Source: Allobogoriella deserti (lineage in GTDB: Bacteria > Actinomycetota > Actinomycetes > Actinomycetales > Actinomycetaceae). From it: a stretch of 64,000 bases of DNA. The notes beneath the pieces are model-generated. The model had not been told where the DNA came from and searched no databases. It saw only the letters and a list, made by a program, of their open reading frames with translations. Every line of letters begins with the position of its first letter. Position 1 is the first letter of the stretch. The stretch is from the NCBI RefSeq assembly GCF_042680605.1, contig NZ_JBHUEE010000004.1, forward strand, positions 62,001-126,000. Direction: 5' to 3'. Below, piece by piece: positions 49,531 through 57,655 of this stretch. The translations under genes were made by a program, and so were the position numbers.

Positions 49531-50721
49531 TCAATCCTCCAGAACCGAGATGCCGGGCAGCGTCTTGCCCTCGAGGAACTCGAGTGAAGCACCGCCGCCG
49601 GTCGAGATATGCGAGAAGGTCGACTCGTCGAAGCCGAGCTGGCGCACGGCCGCCGCCGAGTCGCCGCCGCCGACGATGGTGAAGCCTTCCGCCTGGGACA
49701 TGGCGCGGGCGACGGCCTTGGTCCCGGCCGCGAACGGCTCGAGTTCGAATACGCCCATCGGTCCGTTCCACACGATCGTCCGCGCGTCGGCGAGCTTCGC
49801 CGCGAAGTCCTGCTGCGACTGCGGCCCGATGTCCAGTCCGAGCTGTCCGTCCTCGATGGCGTCGGCGGGGACCACCGAGGTCGGGGCGTCGGCCTTGACC
49901 TCGGGGGCGACCACGATATCCGTGGGCAGGACGATCTCGACGCCCTTCTCCTCGGCCTCGGCCAGGTAGCCCCGGACCGTCTCGATCTGGTCCTCCTCGA
50001 GCAACGAGGAGCCGACGCCGTAGCCCTTCGCCTTGAGGAAGGTGAACACCATGCCGCCGCCGATGAGCAGCCGGTCGGCCTTGCCCAGGAGGTTGGCGAT
50101 GACGCCCAGCTTGTCCGAGACCTTCGACCCACCGAGCACGACGGCGTACGGGCGTTCGGGGCTCTCCGTCGCCCGGGAGAGCGCCTCGATCTCCGTGCCG
50201 ACGAGCTTGCCCGCCGCGTGCGGCAGGCGCTGGGCGACGTCGTAGACGGAGGCCTGCTTGCGGTGCACAACGCCGAAGCCGTCCGAGACGAATGCGTCGG
50301 CGAGCTGAGCGAGCTCGTCCGCCAGCGCGCCGCGCTCGGCCTCGTCCTTGGCGGTCTCGCGTGCGTCGAACCGCACGTTCTCGAGCAGCGCGAGCTGCCC
50401 GTCCCCCAGGCCGGCGGTCACGGCGCGGGCGTCCTCGCCGGTCACGTCCTTAGCGAGCGCGACCTCGGCGCCCAGGAGTCCCCCGAGCCGCTCCGCGACC
50501 GGAGCCAACGAGTATGCCGGGTCCGGCGCGCCCTTAGGGCGTCCCAGATGCGCCGTGACGATGACGCGCGCCCCCTGAGCCAGCAGTGCCTGCAGGGTCG
50601 GCAAGGCGGCCCGGATGCGGCCGTCGTCGGTGATTCTCGTCCCGTCCAGCGGGACGTTGAAGTCGGAACGGACCAATACGCGCTTGCCGCGCAGGTCACC
50701 CAGGTCCTCGAGGGTCTTCAC
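49531..50721 (-). CDS. pgk: Phosphoglycerate kinase
   Basis: Pgk transfers the acyl phosphate of 1,3-bisphosphoglycerate to ADP. The 396-residue protein has LVRSDFNVPLDGTRI at the N terminus, the basic patch TAHLGRPKG, PYAVVLGGSKVSDKLGVI near residue 185, and the C-terminal VGGGDSAAAVRQLG. The GTG at 50721 has GAGGAG 6 nt upstream. The gap-pgk intergenic region holds a perfect 19-bp hairpin. Confidence 0.98.
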   Translation of the reverse strand: MKTLEDLGDLRGKRVLVRSDFNVPLDGTRITDDGRIRAALPTLQALLAQGARVIVTAHLGRPKGAPDPAYSLAPVAERLGGLLGAEVALAKDVTGEDARAVTAGLGDGQLALLENVRFDARETAKDEAERGALADELAQLADAFVSDGFGVVHRKQASVYDVAQRLPHAAGKLVGTEIEALSRATESPERPYAVVLGGSKVSDKLGVIANLLGKADRLLIGGGMVFTFLKAKGYGVGSSLLEEDQIETVRGYLAEAEEKGVEIVLPTDIVVAPEVKADAPTSVVPADAIEDGQLGLDIGPQSQQDFAAKLADARTIVWNGPMGVFELEPFAAGTKAVARAMSQAEGFTIVGGGDSAAAVRQLGFDESTFSHISTGGGASLEFLEGKTLPGISVLED

Positions 50722-50759
50722 GGGATGCTCCTCAGGCTGAAACGGTGGGGTCGGCACAC

Positions 50760-50804
50760 GGGCGCCCGCGTGCGCGGCGGCTCGGGCCGCGCACGCGGGC
50801 GCCC
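50760..50804 (-). terminator. 19-bp perfect hairpin between gap and pgk
   Basis: A 19-bp perfect stem of very high GC closes a 7-nt loop between the gap stop and the pgk ribosome site, on the transcribed strand. There is no U-run immediately after it. It may terminate part of the transcripts, set the gap-to-pgk ratio, or protect the upstream message after cleavage. Confidence 0.75.
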
Positions 50805-50811
50805 GGGGGTG

Positions 50812-51816
50812 TCAGAGACGCTCGCCGACGTACTCGGACAGCTTCACGAGCGAGTTCGAGTAGCCGTACTCGTTGTCGTACCACGAAACGACCTTGACCT
50901 GGTCGTCGATCACCTTGGTCAAGCCGGCGTCGAAGATGCTCTGGAACGGGTTCCCGGCGATGTCGGAGGAGACGATCGGGTCCTCGGTGTAGGACAGCAC
51001 GCCCTTCATCGGGCCCTCGGCGGCCTTCTTCATCGCGGCGTTGACCTCCTCGACGGTCACCGAACGGCCGGCGGTGAAGGTCAGGTCGGTGGCCGAGCCG
51101 GTCGGCGTCGGCACGCGCAGCGCGTACCCGTCGAGCTTGCCCTTGAGCTCCGGCAGCACCAGCGAGACCGCCTTGGCGGCACCGGTGGAGGTCGGGATGA
51201 TGCTCAGCGCGGCGGCGCGGGCACGGCGGAGGTCCTTGTGCGGGCCGTCCTGGAGGTTCTGGTCCGCGGTGTAGGCGTGCACGGTGGTCATGAGGCCGCG
51301 CACGATCCCGAACTCGTCGTTGAGCACCTTGGCCATCGGGGCCAGGCAGTTGGTGGTGCACGACGCGTTGGAGATGACGTTGTGGCTGGCCGGGTCGTAG
51401 TCCGTGTGGTTGACACCGACGACGAACGTGGCGTCCTCGTTCTTCGCGGGCGCGGAGATGATGACCTTCTTCGCACCGGCGTCGAGGTGGGCCTTGGCCT
51501 TGGTGGCGTCGGTGAAGATGCCGGTCGACTCGATGACGATGTCGGCGCCCAGCTCGCCCCAGGGCAGGTTGGCCGGGTCACGCTCGGCGAGTGCCTTGAC
51601 CGTCTGGTTCCCGAACGAGATGGAGTCCTCGGTGTGCGAGACCTCCTCGGAGAGCGGCCCGAAGACGGAGTCGTACTTCAGCAGGTGCGCGAGAGTCTTG
51701 TTGTCGGTGAGGTCGTTGACACCCACGATCTGGATGTCCGCCCCCGATGCCAGCACGGCGCGGGTGAAGTTACGCCCGATGCGGCCGAAGCCGTTGATGC
51801 CGACGCGGATGGTCAC
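50812..51816 (-). CDS. gap: Glyceraldehyde-3-phosphate dehydrogenase, type I
   Basis: Gap oxidises and phosphorylates glyceraldehyde 3-phosphate with NAD. The 334-residue protein begins TIRVGINGFGRIGRNF, with the catalytic cysteine in SNASCTTNCLAP near residue 155 and HAYTADQNLQDGPH near 180. Downstream are RVPTPTGSATDLTF and WYDNEYGYSNSLVKL. The GTG at 51816 follows AGGAGGA by 4 nt. It is the first gene of the glycolytic group, and a 7-bp hairpin sits just upstream of its ribosome site. Confidence 0.98.
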   Translation of the reverse strand: MTIRVGINGFGRIGRNFTRAVLASGADIQIVGVNDLTDNKTLAHLLKYDSVFGPLSEEVSHTEDSISFGNQTVKALAERDPANLPWGELGADIVIESTGIFTDATKAKAHLDAGAKKVIISAPAKNEDATFVVGVNHTDYDPASHNVISNASCTTNCLAPMAKVLNDEFGIVRGLMTTVHAYTADQNLQDGPHKDLRRARAAALSIIPTSTGAAKAVSLVLPELKGKLDGYALRVPTPTGSATDLTFTAGRSVTVEEVNAAMKKAAEGPMKGVLSYTEDPIVSSDIAGNPFQSIFDAGLTKVIDDQVKVVSWYDNEYGYSNSLVKLSEYVGERL

Positions 51817-51830
51817 TATGTCCTCCTGAA

Positions 51831-51849
51831 GTGCGCCAGCCCGGCGCAC
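51831..51849 (-). promoter_or_regulatory. Short hairpin in the gap leader
   Basis: A perfect 7-bp stem (GTGCGCC/GGCGCAC) with a 5-nt loop lies 2 nt upstream of the gap ribosome-binding site in the transcript. It is too short to be confident, but it could influence initiation. Confidence 0.35.
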
Positions 51850-52049
51850 GCATCTCGTCCTATGTCGTCAGCACCGCAGAGGTGCTCCCGGTCGGCACGG
51901 CGGATGGCGCGGTGACCGCGCGGCCGCACCGGACCAGCAGAGGCGAGTCTACCCACGGACGAGGGCCGCTCCCACGCGAGTGGACGACCGCGACGCGATC
52001 GTCTCGTTGGCGGCCCCCGACCGCTCGCCCCGGCGCCGGCCGGCGACGC

Positions 52050-53051
52050 TCACAGGTCGAGCATGTCGGGGGTCAGGCTGGCCTCGGTGTCGGGGACGCC
52101 GAGCTCGTGCGCGCGGCGGTCCGCCATCGCCAGCAGCCGGCGGATACGGCCGGCCACGGCGTCCTTCGTCAGCGGCGGGTCGGAGAGCTGGCCCAGCTCC
52201 TCCAAGGACGCCTGTTTGTTCTGCAGGCGGAGCCGGCCGGCCTGCAGCAGATGGTCGGGCACGTCGTCACCGAGGATCTCGAAGGCACGTTCCACCCGCG
52301 CCCCAGCGGCCACGGCCGCGCGGGCGGACCGCCGCAGGTTGGCGTCGTCGAAGTTCGCGAGCCGGTTCGCCGTGCCCCGGACCTCCCGGCGCATGCGACG
52401 TTCTTCCCACTGCAGGACGGCGTCGTGGGCACCCATCCGGGTGAGCATGGCGGAGATGGCGTCGCCGTCGCGGATGACCACCCGGTCGATGCCGCGGACC
52501 TCGCGGGCCTTGGCCGTGACGTTCATCCGGCGGGCGGCGCCGACCAGAGCGAGCGCGGCCTCCGGGCCGGGACAGGTGACTTCCAGTGAACTCGAGCGGC
52601 CGGGTTCGGTCAGAGACCCGTGGGCGAGGAAAGCGCCCCGCCACGCAGCCGTCGCCTCGGCGACCCCGGCCGAGACCACCTGCGGCGGCAAGCCGCGCAC
52701 GGGCCGGCCGCGGTTGTCCAGGAGCCCCGTCTGCCGGGCGAGGGACTCCCCGTCACGGATCACGCGCACCACGTAGCGGTTACCGCGCCGCAGTCCGCCG
52801 CCGGAGACGACGATGATGTCCGAGTGGTGCCCGTAGACGTCGAGCATGGTCTGGCGGAGTCGACGCGCCGAGACGCCGGCGTCCAGCTCGGCCTCGACGA
52901 CGATCCGGCCGGAGATGATGTGCAGTCCGCCGGCGAACCGCAGGGTCGCCGCCACCTCGGCCTTGCGGGCGGAGACCTTGTCCACGTTGACCCTGGCGAG
53001 TTCGTCCTTCACGGCTGACGTCAACGACATGCCGGCCATCTTCGCACTCAT
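52050..53051 (-). CDS. whiA: WhiA sporulation/cell-division regulator
   Basis: WhiA combines a LAGLIDADG-homing-endonuclease-like N-terminal fold with a C-terminal helix-turn-helix, and in Streptomyces activates sporulation genes. The 333-residue protein has AVKDELARVNVDKVSARKAE at the N terminus, GGLRRGNRYVVRV near 85, AAWRGAFLAHGSLTEPGRS near 135, and a helix-turn-helix in LTKDAVAGRIRRLLAMADRR. Non-sporulating actinobacteria retain WhiA, so sporulation is not implied. Its ATG overlaps the yvcK stop by 4 nt. Confidence 0.97.
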   Translation of the reverse strand: MSAKMAGMSLTSAVKDELARVNVDKVSARKAEVAATLRFAGGLHIISGRIVVEAELDAGVSARRLRQTMLDVYGHHSDIIVVSGGGLRRGNRYVVRVIRDGESLARQTGLLDNRGRPVRGLPPQVVSAGVAEATAAWRGAFLAHGSLTEPGRSSSLEVTCPGPEAALALVGAARRMNVTAKAREVRGIDRVVIRDGDAISAMLTRMGAHDAVLQWEERRMRREVRGTANRLANFDDANLRRSARAAVAAGARVERAFEILGDDVPDHLLQAGRLRLQNKQASLEELGQLSDPPLTKDAVAGRIRRLLAMADRRAHELGVPDTEASLTPDMLDL

Positions 53052-54061
53052 CCCCCCTGCTCCTCAGACTCCATCGGACCCACGTCACCCAGGACGCCTT
53101 CGAAGGCATCACGGTAGGCCGCGGCCAGGCGCAGCGGGTCGTGCCGTGGTGTGCCGTCGCCCACCCTGATCTGCCGCAGCAGCACACGTGCGCCGCACGC
53201 GGCGGCCGCGTCTGCCAGGTCGTCGAGGTCCTCCACCGCCGTGGGGTCCGCGAGGACGACGTCGATGCGGAAGTCAGGCGCCGTGTCCGTGAGACTGCGC
53301 ACGTGGTCGGCCGCCGTCATGTCGTCGGTCTCCCCCACCTGTGCCGAGAGGTTGACCGTCAAGGCGCGACGGGCCCGCGTGGTGCGCAGCGCCTCGCCGA
53401 GTTCCGGCACGTAGAGATGTGGGATCACGGAGGTGTACCAGGAGCCCGGTCCGAGGACCACCCATTCCGCCTCCCGCACCGCAGCCACGGCCTCCGGGCA
53501 GGCGGGCGGTGACTCCGGCAGCAGCCGGATCTCCTCCACCCGACCGGGTTCGACGGCGACGGCCGACTGGCCGCGGACGGTGCGCAGCCCTCCGCCGGCG
53601 TGCACGTCGGCCTCGATCTCGAGCGGCACGGCGGCCATCGGCAGCACGCGCCCGTGCACGCCGAGCAGCCGGCCTACCATGTCGAGTCCGGCCACTTCGT
53701 TCCCGAGCAGCTCCCACAGGGCGACGATGAGGAGATTGCCGACGGCGTGCTGGTCGAGCTCCCCTTCGGTGGCGAACCGGTGCTGGAGGACGTCGCGCCA
53801 CAGCAGCCCCCAGTCGCTCTCGTCACAGAGCGCGGACAGAGCCATGCGCAGGTCGCCCGGCGGCAGGACGTCGAGTTCGCGGCGCAGCCGCCCGGAGGAG
53901 CCGCCGTCGTCCGCGACGGTGACGACGGCGGTCAGGTCCTTCGTCAGGTGCCGCAGGGCGCCGAGCGTCGCGGCCAGGCCGTGGCCGCCACCCAGGGCGA
54001 CGACGGCGGGGCCGGCCGGCTGACGGCGCACCGACGGCGGGAGCTCGGGCACGGCGGTCAT
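53048..54061 (-). CDS. yvcK: YvcK/CofD-like gluconeogenesis factor
   Basis: The 337-residue protein has the CofD-type fold: VVALGGGHGLAATLGALR near residue 20, VADDGGSSGRLRRELDVLPPGD near 47, HAVGNLLIVALWEL near 103, and VVLGPGSWYTSVIPHL near 202. In Bacillus and mycobacteria, YvcK/CuvA binds UDP-sugars and influences cell-wall precursor supply and carbon use. It sits in the conserved rapZ-yvcK-whiA block, with 4-nt overlaps on both sides. Confidence 0.95.
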   Translation of the reverse strand: MTAVPELPPSVRRQPAGPAVVALGGGHGLAATLGALRHLTKDLTAVVTVADDGGSSGRLRRELDVLPPGDLRMALSALCDESDWGLLWRDVLQHRFATEGELDQHAVGNLLIVALWELLGNEVAGLDMVGRLLGVHGRVLPMAAVPLEIEADVHAGGGLRTVRGQSAVAVEPGRVEEIRLLPESPPACPEAVAAVREAEWVVLGPGSWYTSVIPHLYVPELGEALRTTRARRALTVNLSAQVGETDDMTAADHVRSLTDTAPDFRIDVVLADPTAVEDLDDLADAAAACGARVLLRQIRVGDGTPRHDPLRLAAAYRDAFEGVLGDVGPMESEEQGG

Positions 54062-55017
54062 TCGCGCCCCATGTCCCGGTGCAGGGTGCGAACGGAGAAT
54101 CCGTGTCGGCGCAGCCGGTCGGCGAATGCCTCGGCCATCGCGACGGAGCGGTGCTTGCCACCGGTACAGCCGACGGCGATCGTCACGAACGGCTTGAGCT
54201 CGTTGATGTAGCCGTCCAGGACGGGGGCGAGGGCGTCCACGTAGTGATCCGCGAAGTCCGTCGCGCCGTCCTGGCCGAGCACGTACTCACTCACCTTCTC
54301 GTCCTGGCCGGTGAGGTGGCGGAGTTCGCTGACCCAGTACGGGTTCTGCAGGAAGCGGACGTCGACCATGTGGTCGGCATCGAGCGGCAGGCCGTACTTG
54401 AATCCGAACGATACGACGGTCAGCCGCAGCGAGCGGTCCCCCGTCTCCCCCGCCACGAGCTCGCGGACCTTACGGGCGAGGTCGTGCACGGACAGGTCGG
54501 TGGTGTCGATGAGAACGTCCGCGCGGTGGCGCAGGTGCCCGAGCATCGACCGTTCCTCGGCGATGCCGTCCAGCAGGCGACCGTCGCCCTGCAGAGGGTG
54601 CGGACGGCGGACCGACTCGTAGCGCCGCACCAGTTCGGAGTCGGCGGCGTCGAGGAAGACGATGCGGTAGCCCACGCCCTGGGCCCGCAACTGGTCGAGG
54701 ACATCGATGAGCTCGGCGAAGAAGGTGCGTGAGCGCACGTCCACGACGGCGGCCAGGCGGTGCACTCCGCCCTCGCCCGGACTCATCATCCGGGCGAGCG
54801 TGGCCAGCAGCCGGGGCGGCAGGTTGTCGACGACGTACCAGTCGAGGTCCTCCAGCGCCGCGGCGGTGCGGGAGCGTCCGGCGCCGGACATCCCGGTGAT
54901 GATGAGGAGTTCGGGCGGATCGTTCGGAGGCAGTGGCGTGGACTCGTCGAGGACGGGGATCCCCTCGGGAACGGTCGGTGGCCCGTCGTCGCCGGCCGCG
55001 GCTGCACGCTGCTCCAT
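54058..55017 (-). CDS. rapZ: RNase adapter RapZ-family nucleotide-binding protein
   Basis: The 319-residue protein has a P-loop at residues 42-49 (GMSGAGRS, with Arg in place of the usual Lys), EDLDWYVVDNLPPRLL near 55, FLDAADSELVRRYESVRRPHPL near 135, and the C-terminal domain with SFGFKYGLPLDADHMVDVRFL and IAVGCTGGKHRSVAMAE. E. coli RapZ directs RNase E to the small RNA GlmZ; in actinobacteria, where GlmZ is absent, the role is unknown. It overlaps yvcK by 4 nt and follows uvrC by 5 nt. Confidence 0.95.
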   Translation of the reverse strand: MEQRAAAAGDDGPPTVPEGIPVLDESTPLPPNDPPELLIITGMSGAGRSRTAAALEDLDWYVVDNLPPRLLATLARMMSPGEGGVHRLAAVVDVRSRTFFAELIDVLDQLRAQGVGYRIVFLDAADSELVRRYESVRRPHPLQGDGRLLDGIAEERSMLGHLRHRADVLIDTTDLSVHDLARKVRELVAGETGDRSLRLTVVSFGFKYGLPLDADHMVDVRFLQNPYWVSELRHLTGQDEKVSEYVLGQDGATDFADHYVDALAPVLDGYINELKPFVTIAVGCTGGKHRSVAMAEAFADRLRRHGFSVRTLHRDMGRE

Positions 55018-55022
55018 GGTGC

Positions 55023-56993
55023 TCAGGATGCCAGGTCGTCCTGGGGAGCGGCGCCCAGCGATTCCAGGACGGCCCGGGCCGTGCGCGGCCCGATGCCCTT
55101 CACGGCGGCCACCTCGTCCACGCCGGCCCGCCGGATGTTCTTCACCGAACCGAAGGCCTTGAGCAGGGCGGCCTGGCGGGTGGGCCCGAGCCCGGGGACA
55201 TCGTCGAGCACGGACCGGGTCATGGCTTTGCCACGTCGCGTGCGATGGTGGCTGATGGCGAACCGATGTGACTCGTCGCGCAGATGCTGGAGCAGGTAGA
55301 GCGCAGGTGAGGTGCGCGGCAGCACGACCGGGAAGTCGTCCCCCGGGAGCCAGACCTCTTCCAGGCGTTTGGCGAGGCCGACGAGTGCGACCTCGTCGAT
55401 GCCGAGGTCGTCCAGGACCCGGTGAGCGGCGGCGACCTGGGCGGGTCCGCCGTCGACCACGACGAGCTGCGGCGGGTAGGCGAACTTGCGCGCCTTGCCC
55501 GTATCGGGGTCGACCGGACCGGTCTGCAGGGGCACGCCGTCGTCGTCCATGGCGGGTGTGCCGCCGGGCGCGGCGCGCCCGGCGTCCCGTTCGGCGACGT
55601 AGCGGCGGAAGCGGCGGCGCAGCACCTCGTCCATGGCGGCGGTGTCGTCCGCCGCCCCCTCGCCGTGCTCGCCGCGGACGATGTAATGGCGGTACTCCGA
55701 CTTCTTGGGCACCCCGTCTTCGAACACGACCATGGAGCCGACCTGGTGCGAGCCCTGGATGTGCGAGATGTCGTAGCACTCGATCCGCAGCGGCGACTCC
55801 TCCAGGTCGAGGGCCTCCTGCAGCTCGGCGAGCGCCTGGGACCGGCTCGTGAGGTCGCCGGCCCGGCGGGTCTTGTGCAGGCTCAGCGCCTGCTCGGCGT
55901 TGGTGCGGACGGTCTCCGCCAGGGCCTTCTTGTCGCCGCGCTGCGGCACCCGGATGCCCACCTTGGAGCCCCGCTCCCCGCTGAGCCAGGCCGCCATGCC
56001 CTCGACGTCGTGCGGGAGGTAGGGCACGAGGATCTCGCGGGGCACGGCGGTGGTCGGGTTGTCGCCGTAGACCTGTTGCAGCAGGTGCTCGACAAGGCCG
56101 GCCTCGTCGACCTCCTCCACGCGCTCGACCACCCAGCCGCGCTGCCCGCGGATGCGGCCGCCGCGGACGTGGAAGACCTGCACCGAGGCCTCGAGGTCGT
56201 CGGCGGCGAGGCCAAAGACGTCGGCATCCGTCTTGTCCGGCAGCACGACGGCGTTCTTCTCCACCACGCGGCGCAGGGCGGCGGCGTCGTCGCGCAGCCG
56301 GGCGGCCCGCTCGTAGTCCTGCTCGGCGGCTGCCTCCTTCATCTCGCGTTCCACGCGCCGCAGGTGCGGTCCCGTCTCCCCCTCCATGAAGTCGCAGAAC
56401 TGCTCGGCCAGGTCGCGGTGGTCCTCCGGGGAGATGCGCCCGACGCAGGGGGCGGAGCACTTGTCGATGTAGCCGAGCAGACAGGGCCGGCCGGCGGACT
56501 GGGCGCGCCGGTAGACCCCGGGCGAGCAGCTGCGGATCGGGAACACCCGCAGCAGTTGGTCCACGGTCTCCCGGATGGCCCAGGCGTGGCTGTACGGGCC
56601 GAAGTAGCGGGTGCCGGGCTTCTTGGCGCCGCGCATGACCTGCACGCGGGGGATCTCCTCGCCCATGGTCACTGCGAGGAACGGGTAGGACTTATCGTCG
56701 CGGTATTTGATGTTGAACCGCGGGTCGAACTCCTTGATCCAGGAGTACTCCAGGGCGAGGGACTCGACCTCGGTGCGCACCACGGTCCACTCCACCGACG
56801 CGGCAGTGGTGACCATCTGCTGGGTGCGCGGGTGCAGCGCCGCGAGGTCCTGGAAGTAGCTCGCGAGGCGACTGCGCAGGCTCTTCGCCTTGCCCACGTA
56901 GATGACCCGGCCGTGCGCGTCGCGGAACCGGTAGACCCCCGGCCGGTCGGGCACCTCACCCGGTTTCGGGCGGTACGTGGACGGATCGGCCAT
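55023..56993 (-). CDS. uvrC: Excinuclease ABC subunit C
   Basis: UvrC makes both incisions in nucleotide-excision repair. The 656-residue protein has the N-terminal GIY-YIG nuclease (GVYRFRDAHGRVIYVGKAKSL), a central cysteine-rich segment and UVR-type helix near residue 215, the RNase H-like endonuclease with ECYDISHIQGSHQVGSMVVF and LVVVDGGPAQVAAA, and a helix-hairpin-helix C terminus (LDDVPGLGPTRQAALLKAFG and VKGIGPRTARAVLESL). It is the first gene of uvrC-rapZ-yvcK-whiA. uvrA lies 5 kb upstream on the same strand, separated by three accessory genes. Confidence 0.98.
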   Translation of the reverse strand: MADPSTYRPKPGEVPDRPGVYRFRDAHGRVIYVGKAKSLRSRLASYFQDLAALHPRTQQMVTTAASVEWTVVRTEVESLALEYSWIKEFDPRFNIKYRDDKSYPFLAVTMGEEIPRVQVMRGAKKPGTRYFGPYSHAWAIRETVDQLLRVFPIRSCSPGVYRRAQSAGRPCLLGYIDKCSAPCVGRISPEDHRDLAEQFCDFMEGETGPHLRRVEREMKEAAAEQDYERAARLRDDAAALRRVVEKNAVVLPDKTDADVFGLAADDLEASVQVFHVRGGRIRGQRGWVVERVEEVDEAGLVEHLLQQVYGDNPTTAVPREILVPYLPHDVEGMAAWLSGERGSKVGIRVPQRGDKKALAETVRTNAEQALSLHKTRRAGDLTSRSQALAELQEALDLEESPLRIECYDISHIQGSHQVGSMVVFEDGVPKKSEYRHYIVRGEHGEGAADDTAAMDEVLRRRFRRYVAERDAGRAAPGGTPAMDDDGVPLQTGPVDPDTGKARKFAYPPQLVVVDGGPAQVAAAHRVLDDLGIDEVALVGLAKRLEEVWLPGDDFPVVLPRTSPALYLLQHLRDESHRFAISHHRTRRGKAMTRSVLDDVPGLGPTRQAALLKAFGSVKNIRRAGVDEVAAVKGIGPRTARAVLESLGAAPQDDLAS

Positions 56994-57083
56994 ACCGTCG
57001 AGGTTACGTCAGCCCACCCATGCGGCGTGTTCCACGGCGGTTGGTCACGGGACGGTCCCTGGGCGGGCGCCGCACCCCCGTGC

Positions 57084-57100
57084 TGCCGCGCCCCGCGGCA
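57084..57100 (-). terminator. Hairpin between the OsmC-like gene and uvrC
   Basis: A perfect 7-bp stem (TGCCGCG/CGCGGCA) with a 3-nt loop lies 16 nt after the OsmC-like stop on the transcribed strand. There is no U-run. It may end transcription ahead of uvrC. Confidence 0.4.
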
Positions 57101-57115
57101 CCGCGGTGGCCGGGT

Positions 57116-57598
57116 TCACGCCGTCGGCAGCGGGACCGCGACGGGTTCGACGTGGACGGGGAAGGTCACGGACCGGGCGAGGTGGTTGTACTCGCGCGCT
57201 TCGGTGTGCAGTCGTGCCGCCAGCTCCTCGGTGATTCCGGGATCGGCGTAGGTCACGTGCGGACGCAGCACGACGTCGACGAACGGACCGGAACCGGCGC
57301 CCTCGACGCGTTGGGTCCCGGTGGCCTTGTCGGCATAGCTGGTCACGACGACGTCGCGCTTGGCGGCCGTGCGCAGGAACCAGAGCATCTGCGCCTGGGC
57401 CAGCGATCCGAGGAACAGTTCCTCCGCGCGATGTCGGCTGACGTCGGTGCGGACCTTGAGGTCCGAGGTGGCCAGCAGCGTCGGCTTTCCCTCCACGCGT
57501 ACCTCATGGTCGCGGGAGTAGCCGGTGTAGCTCGCAGTTCCGCGTTCGTCTGCCCCGGTCCAATCGACAGTGACGTCGTAGGTCAGCAGTCCGCCCAT
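57116..57598 (-). CDS. OsmC/Ohr-fold protein lacking all cysteines
   Basis: The 160-residue protein has the OsmC-family layout: TYDVTVDWTG at the N terminus, SRDHEVRVEGKPTLLATSD near residue 28, EELFLGSLAQAQMLWFLRTA near 60, TSYADKATGTQRVEG near 87 and FVDVVLRPHVTYADPG near 106. In related peroxidases the central helix reads SQCHMLWYL; here the Cys is Ala. The second redox Cys is also gone, and the protein has no cysteine at all. It therefore cannot be a thiol peroxidase, though ligand binding is possible. The start at 57598 is the only likely one. Confidence 0.88.
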   Translation of the reverse strand: MGGLLTYDVTVDWTGADERGTASYTGYSRDHEVRVEGKPTLLATSDLKVRTDVSRHRAEELFLGSLAQAQMLWFLRTAAKRDVVVTSYADKATGTQRVEGAGSGPFVDVVLRPHVTYADPGITEELAARLHTEAREYNHLARSVTFPVHVEPVAVPLPTA

Positions 57599-57655
57599 GC
57601 AGCAACGTTACCTGGATCACACCCCGCCTGCCCATGCGGCGCACCCGGGATACCG

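Noticed and set aside
49609..51915. 768-codon plus-strand ORF
   Set aside because: Antisense to pgk and gap; repeat-like codon artefact of GC-rich third positions.
54058..56460. 800-codon reading of the rapZ frame extended into uvrC
   Set aside because: The upstream half is an out-of-frame reading of uvrC, rich in Arg/Gly/Pro; RapZ starts at 55017.
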